64,000 nt of DNA from Sporosarcina aquimarina. Lineage in GTDB: Bacteria; Bacillota; Bacilli; Bacillales_A; Planococcaceae. Below the pieces are notes generated by a model, which saw nothing but the letters and a program-made list of their open reading frames with translations, was not told the DNA's origin and ran no database searches. Numbering within the stretch: position 1 is the first letter of the stretch; the number at the start of each line of letters is the position of its first letter. The stretch spans positions 1-64,000 of the forward strand of contig NZ_JAMBOM010000002.1 in NCBI RefSeq assembly GCF_023715615.1, read 5' to 3'. Of this stretch, positions 62,119 through 64,000 are shown piece by piece. The position numbers and the translations under genes are program-made.

Positions 62119-62840
62119 TTGAAAAGGAATTTTAGTGTTTGGATGAAAATTATTGGTTTAGAGGTTTTAGTAATTTTCTTTTTCACAGTAAATGGGATAT
62201 TTGTTTCTATTAGTGAGCCTTCCAACGAATTTTTAAAGTATTTAGGAATCGTTCCGTTAGCTATAGGGATTTTGAGTTATCTATTTATAACAAAGAAATG
62301 GAAATTTTACTTTTCCAAGAACAAGCTCTTCTCTTTGAGAAAATCCCTGCTACTTTCCGGCCCATTAGTGCTAATAGTTATCCTATTATTCATTGGGAAT
62401 GGTGGAATTGCAAGCACGCCTATTAGTACGTTGTTAGTGATGCTGGTAACTCAAATTGCAGTCGTTGCGTTCGTTGAGGAGATGGTAATCCGAGGATTCA
62501 TGCTGAATATGTTATGTGTGAACAATGTCAAGGTTGCTGTATTCGTTTCCAGTGGACTTTTTGCAATTACTCACTCTTTGCAGCTACTTAGTGGGCACTG
62601 GAACATACCATCTTACAAATATTCTATGCATTCTTTATAGGGATGGTCCTCTCCCTACTCCGTGTAAATAACCAATCCATCCTGATTGCAATTGCCTTTC
62701 ATGGCTTCAATAACTTTATTATTATATCCTCACAAAATACAGGCTCTTCACTCTACACCTATGTAATAGTTTCTATTTTAATTATCTATACAATTTATTT
62801 ATGGGCAAGAGTAGTTAAGTTTTCTAAAGGGCACCCTTAA
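62119..62840 (+). pseudogene. CPBP (CAAX-type) membrane protease, frameshifted
   Basis: A TTG at 62119 behind AAGGTGGGAG opens a frame of about 160 residues with four to five helices and the first protease motif FVEEMVIRGF, then ITHSLQLLSG. The frame goes wrong near 62590-62605. A second frame one base over carries on with ILQIFYAFFIGMVLSLLRVN and the last motif AFHGFNNF to 62840. Joined, they make a normal CPBP protein of about 240 residues. Family members process peptides or protect against bacteriocins. As it stands the product lacks its final conserved histidine. Confidence 0.7.
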
Positions 62841-63117
62841 AATTTCAACTATGCGAGAATAAAACTCTTGGATAATAGGAATGCAATTTTGTTTAGACGG
62901 CGAAAATTTTTCTAATTGCGGACCGTGTCCTACGGTAACATCTGGTTGATTCACTTTGTTTAAGCCTGTATCTATAATGATGGTAATGTACGAGGAAATG
63001 AATTCAGATTAAAGAAGGTATAATACTTCTTTAACATCATCACAAGTCGATTCTTGCACGTTAAAGTAAATCGCCCGATTGCGTTATAGATGCAATCGGG
63101 TCACTTATAAAATGAAT
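62841..63117. other. Intergenic region with a small hairpin
   Basis: Perfect 9-base arms CCCGATTGC and GCAATCGGG (63074-63082 with 63092-63100) may end the minus-strand unit to the right. Nothing else is supported here. Confidence 0.4.
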
Positions 63118-63438
63118 TTATTTTCTTTCCAGAACTTTAATAAGCTTTATTAGCCAATATAATACCACCCATGGAAGAATAAACTTCGTCGTCCATTCAA
63201 TGAACCTCGGAACAAAGTAGAAGGCATTTATCCCCAGAATACCTAGAGCAAACCAAAACCCTAACACGATCACACCAGCGATTAATATATTTGTTGTAGA
63301 TTTCTCCATTCCTTTTGACCTTCTTGGTAAATTCCGTATGGCTAGCACAATTAATGCGACAACAGCTAACAGAATAATTAACTGGATCACTACGAACTTT
63401 AAATCTTGCCAATAATTATAAGATGTAATTTCCTCCAA
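63118..63438 (-). CDS. Small membrane protein, three helices
   Basis: A 106-residue hydrophobic protein with helices at about 13-33, 49-70 and 81-99 and a basic loop (RNLPRRSKGMEKS). The TTG start follows AGGGGG. I do not recognise a family. It overlaps a smaller ORF upstream by 23 bases. Confidence 0.5.
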   Translation of the reverse strand: MEEITSYNYWQDLKFVVIQLIILLAVVALIVLAIRNLPRRSKGMEKSTTNILIAGVIVLGFWFALGILGINAFYFVPRFIEWTTKFILPWVVLYWLIKLIKVLERK

Positions 63439-63547
63439 AGTAACACCCCCTAAAAATCAATTGAATAGCCACAAATAGAAAAGATATTATAAAAAATGGC
63501 GTATCTTGTAGATACCACGGCAAGTCCTTTTCATAATATATGTGCAT
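63416..63547 (-). CDS. Possible 43-residue membrane ORF
   Basis: An ATG at 63547 opens a short frame with one hydrophobic helix (FFIISFLFVAIQLIF). It overlaps the following gene's start and lies between two other small membrane-protein genes on the same strand, so coupled translation is possible. Its ribosome site is weak. Confidence 0.35.
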   Translation of the reverse strand: MHIYYEKDLPWYLQDTPFFIISFLFVAIQLIFRGCYFGGNYIL

Positions 63548-63620
63548 TGTTATCACTCACTTTCACTATTTCAGCAAAATTGTGATATGGACGAAATCAG
63601 TTATAAAGGAATCGCTCTTG

Positions 63621-63929
63621 TTAATGGATAATGGGAGCAATAATTAATATTAGGATAGAGCTTGAAACTAGAATAGTGCTGATTGTTCGCGGCAGTTTTA
63701 CTTTTTCATCACCTTTATAGAACCCAGAGAACTGGAGTTTGTTTCTATACAAAACGAAAAGCAGTAATAGAATTGATCCCCCTACTAACCAAGCGCCATG
63801 AGTATCATCTCCATTGATTCCAAATCCTGTGTAGATTAATTTCACAAGCCCCCCTAATAAACTTCCAAAAATTAATAATATTATTGCGATACGGATCATT
63901 TCCAATCCTGCACCCAATCCTTTCTTCAC
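63621..63929 (-). CDS. Small membrane protein, unknown
   Basis: A 102-residue protein with three hydrophobic segments (about 11-32, 46-61 and 82-101) and a GDDTHGAW loop. The GTG start follows AAGGGGGG. No family is recognised. First of a set of small membrane genes at the right edge. Confidence 0.5.
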   Translation of the reverse strand: MKKGLGAGLEMIRIAIILLIFGSLLGGLVKLIYTGFGINGDDTHGAWLVGGSILLLLFVLYRNKLQFSGFYKGDEKVKLPRTISTILVSSSILILIIAPIIH

Positions 63930-64000
63930 TTTATCCCCCCTTAAAATATCTAATTCCTTTTAAGCATCTTAATTCACAAGATTGCCCTTTAGAAACATAA

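Overview
The window looks like chromosome of a low-GC Gram-positive rod of the order Bacillales, most likely family Planococcaceae (Sporosarcina and relatives). This rests on AT-rich DNA, strong AGGAGG-type ribosome sites, many TTG and GTG starts, Bacillus-type genes (swrC with a TetR neighbour, pepF, a pbpC-like PBP, sigV/rsiV), a lysine riboswitch and several T-box leaders. No rRNA or tRNA gene was seen.

Layout. 0-4.4 kb: a lipoprotein class B PBP, a PspC protein, two small membrane proteins and two decayed genes (iron alcohol dehydrogenase, msrA). 4.5-14.4 kb: pepF, swrC with a divergent TetR regulator, a sodium symporter with a proline-iminopeptidase-like hydrolase, and a lone DnaB-C/DnaD-like protein. 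14.7-20.4 kb: a luciferase-like flavoenzyme, a DUF3169-XRE pair with a 26-bp palindrome, a POT peptide transporter, and dapA behind a lysine riboswitch. 20.5-33.4 kb: a large catabolic block on the minus strand (isopropylmalate/tartrate-type dehydrogenase, D-2-hydroxyacid dehydrogenase, thiolase, acyl-CoA dehydrogenase, enoyl-CoA hydratase, hydroxyacyl-CoA dehydrogenase, CoA-transferase, sodium symporter, FAD amine oxidase-like protein, ornithine-cyclodeaminase-like protein) faced by a CdaR-type regulator. 34.0-36.1 kb: a cold-shock gene and an IS1182-family remnant with hairpin ends and unrelated gene fragments inside it. 36.2-40.0 kb: a GntR-ABC-permease-surface protein-ECF sigma operon. 40.2-46.8 kb: an operon that fits lysine import and oxidation (aminotransferase, semialdehyde dehydrogenase, binding protein, lysine 6-dehydrogenase-like protein, permease, ATPase). 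47-51.1 kb: lipoproteins, three GNAT acetyltransferases and a methyltransferase. 51.2-61.8 kb: metG and thrS of shortened type and an MFS exporter, all behind T-box leaders, interleaved with a sigV-rsiV-polysaccharide deacetylase module and oligopeptidase B. 61.8-64 kb: a frameshifted CPBP protease and small membrane proteins.

How the parts may work together. The 40-47 kb operon would import a basic amino acid and take lysine to 2-aminoadipate and 2-oxoadipate. The 22-28 kb block holds activities able to take a short acyl-CoA such as crotonyl-CoA to acetyl-CoA. Lysine synthesis is controlled by the riboswitch on dapA. The 51-62 kb stretch pairs non-standard aminoacyl-tRNA synthetases and an exporter under tRNA-sensing control with an envelope-stress sigma system; this suggests an accessory defence region against synthetase inhibitors and cell-wall enzymes. 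That last point is inference.

At least six genes are visibly broken (adh, msrA, the transposase, two lipoproteins, CPBP). Some single-base cases, such as the A7 tract at about 35.4 kb, could be sequencing errors.
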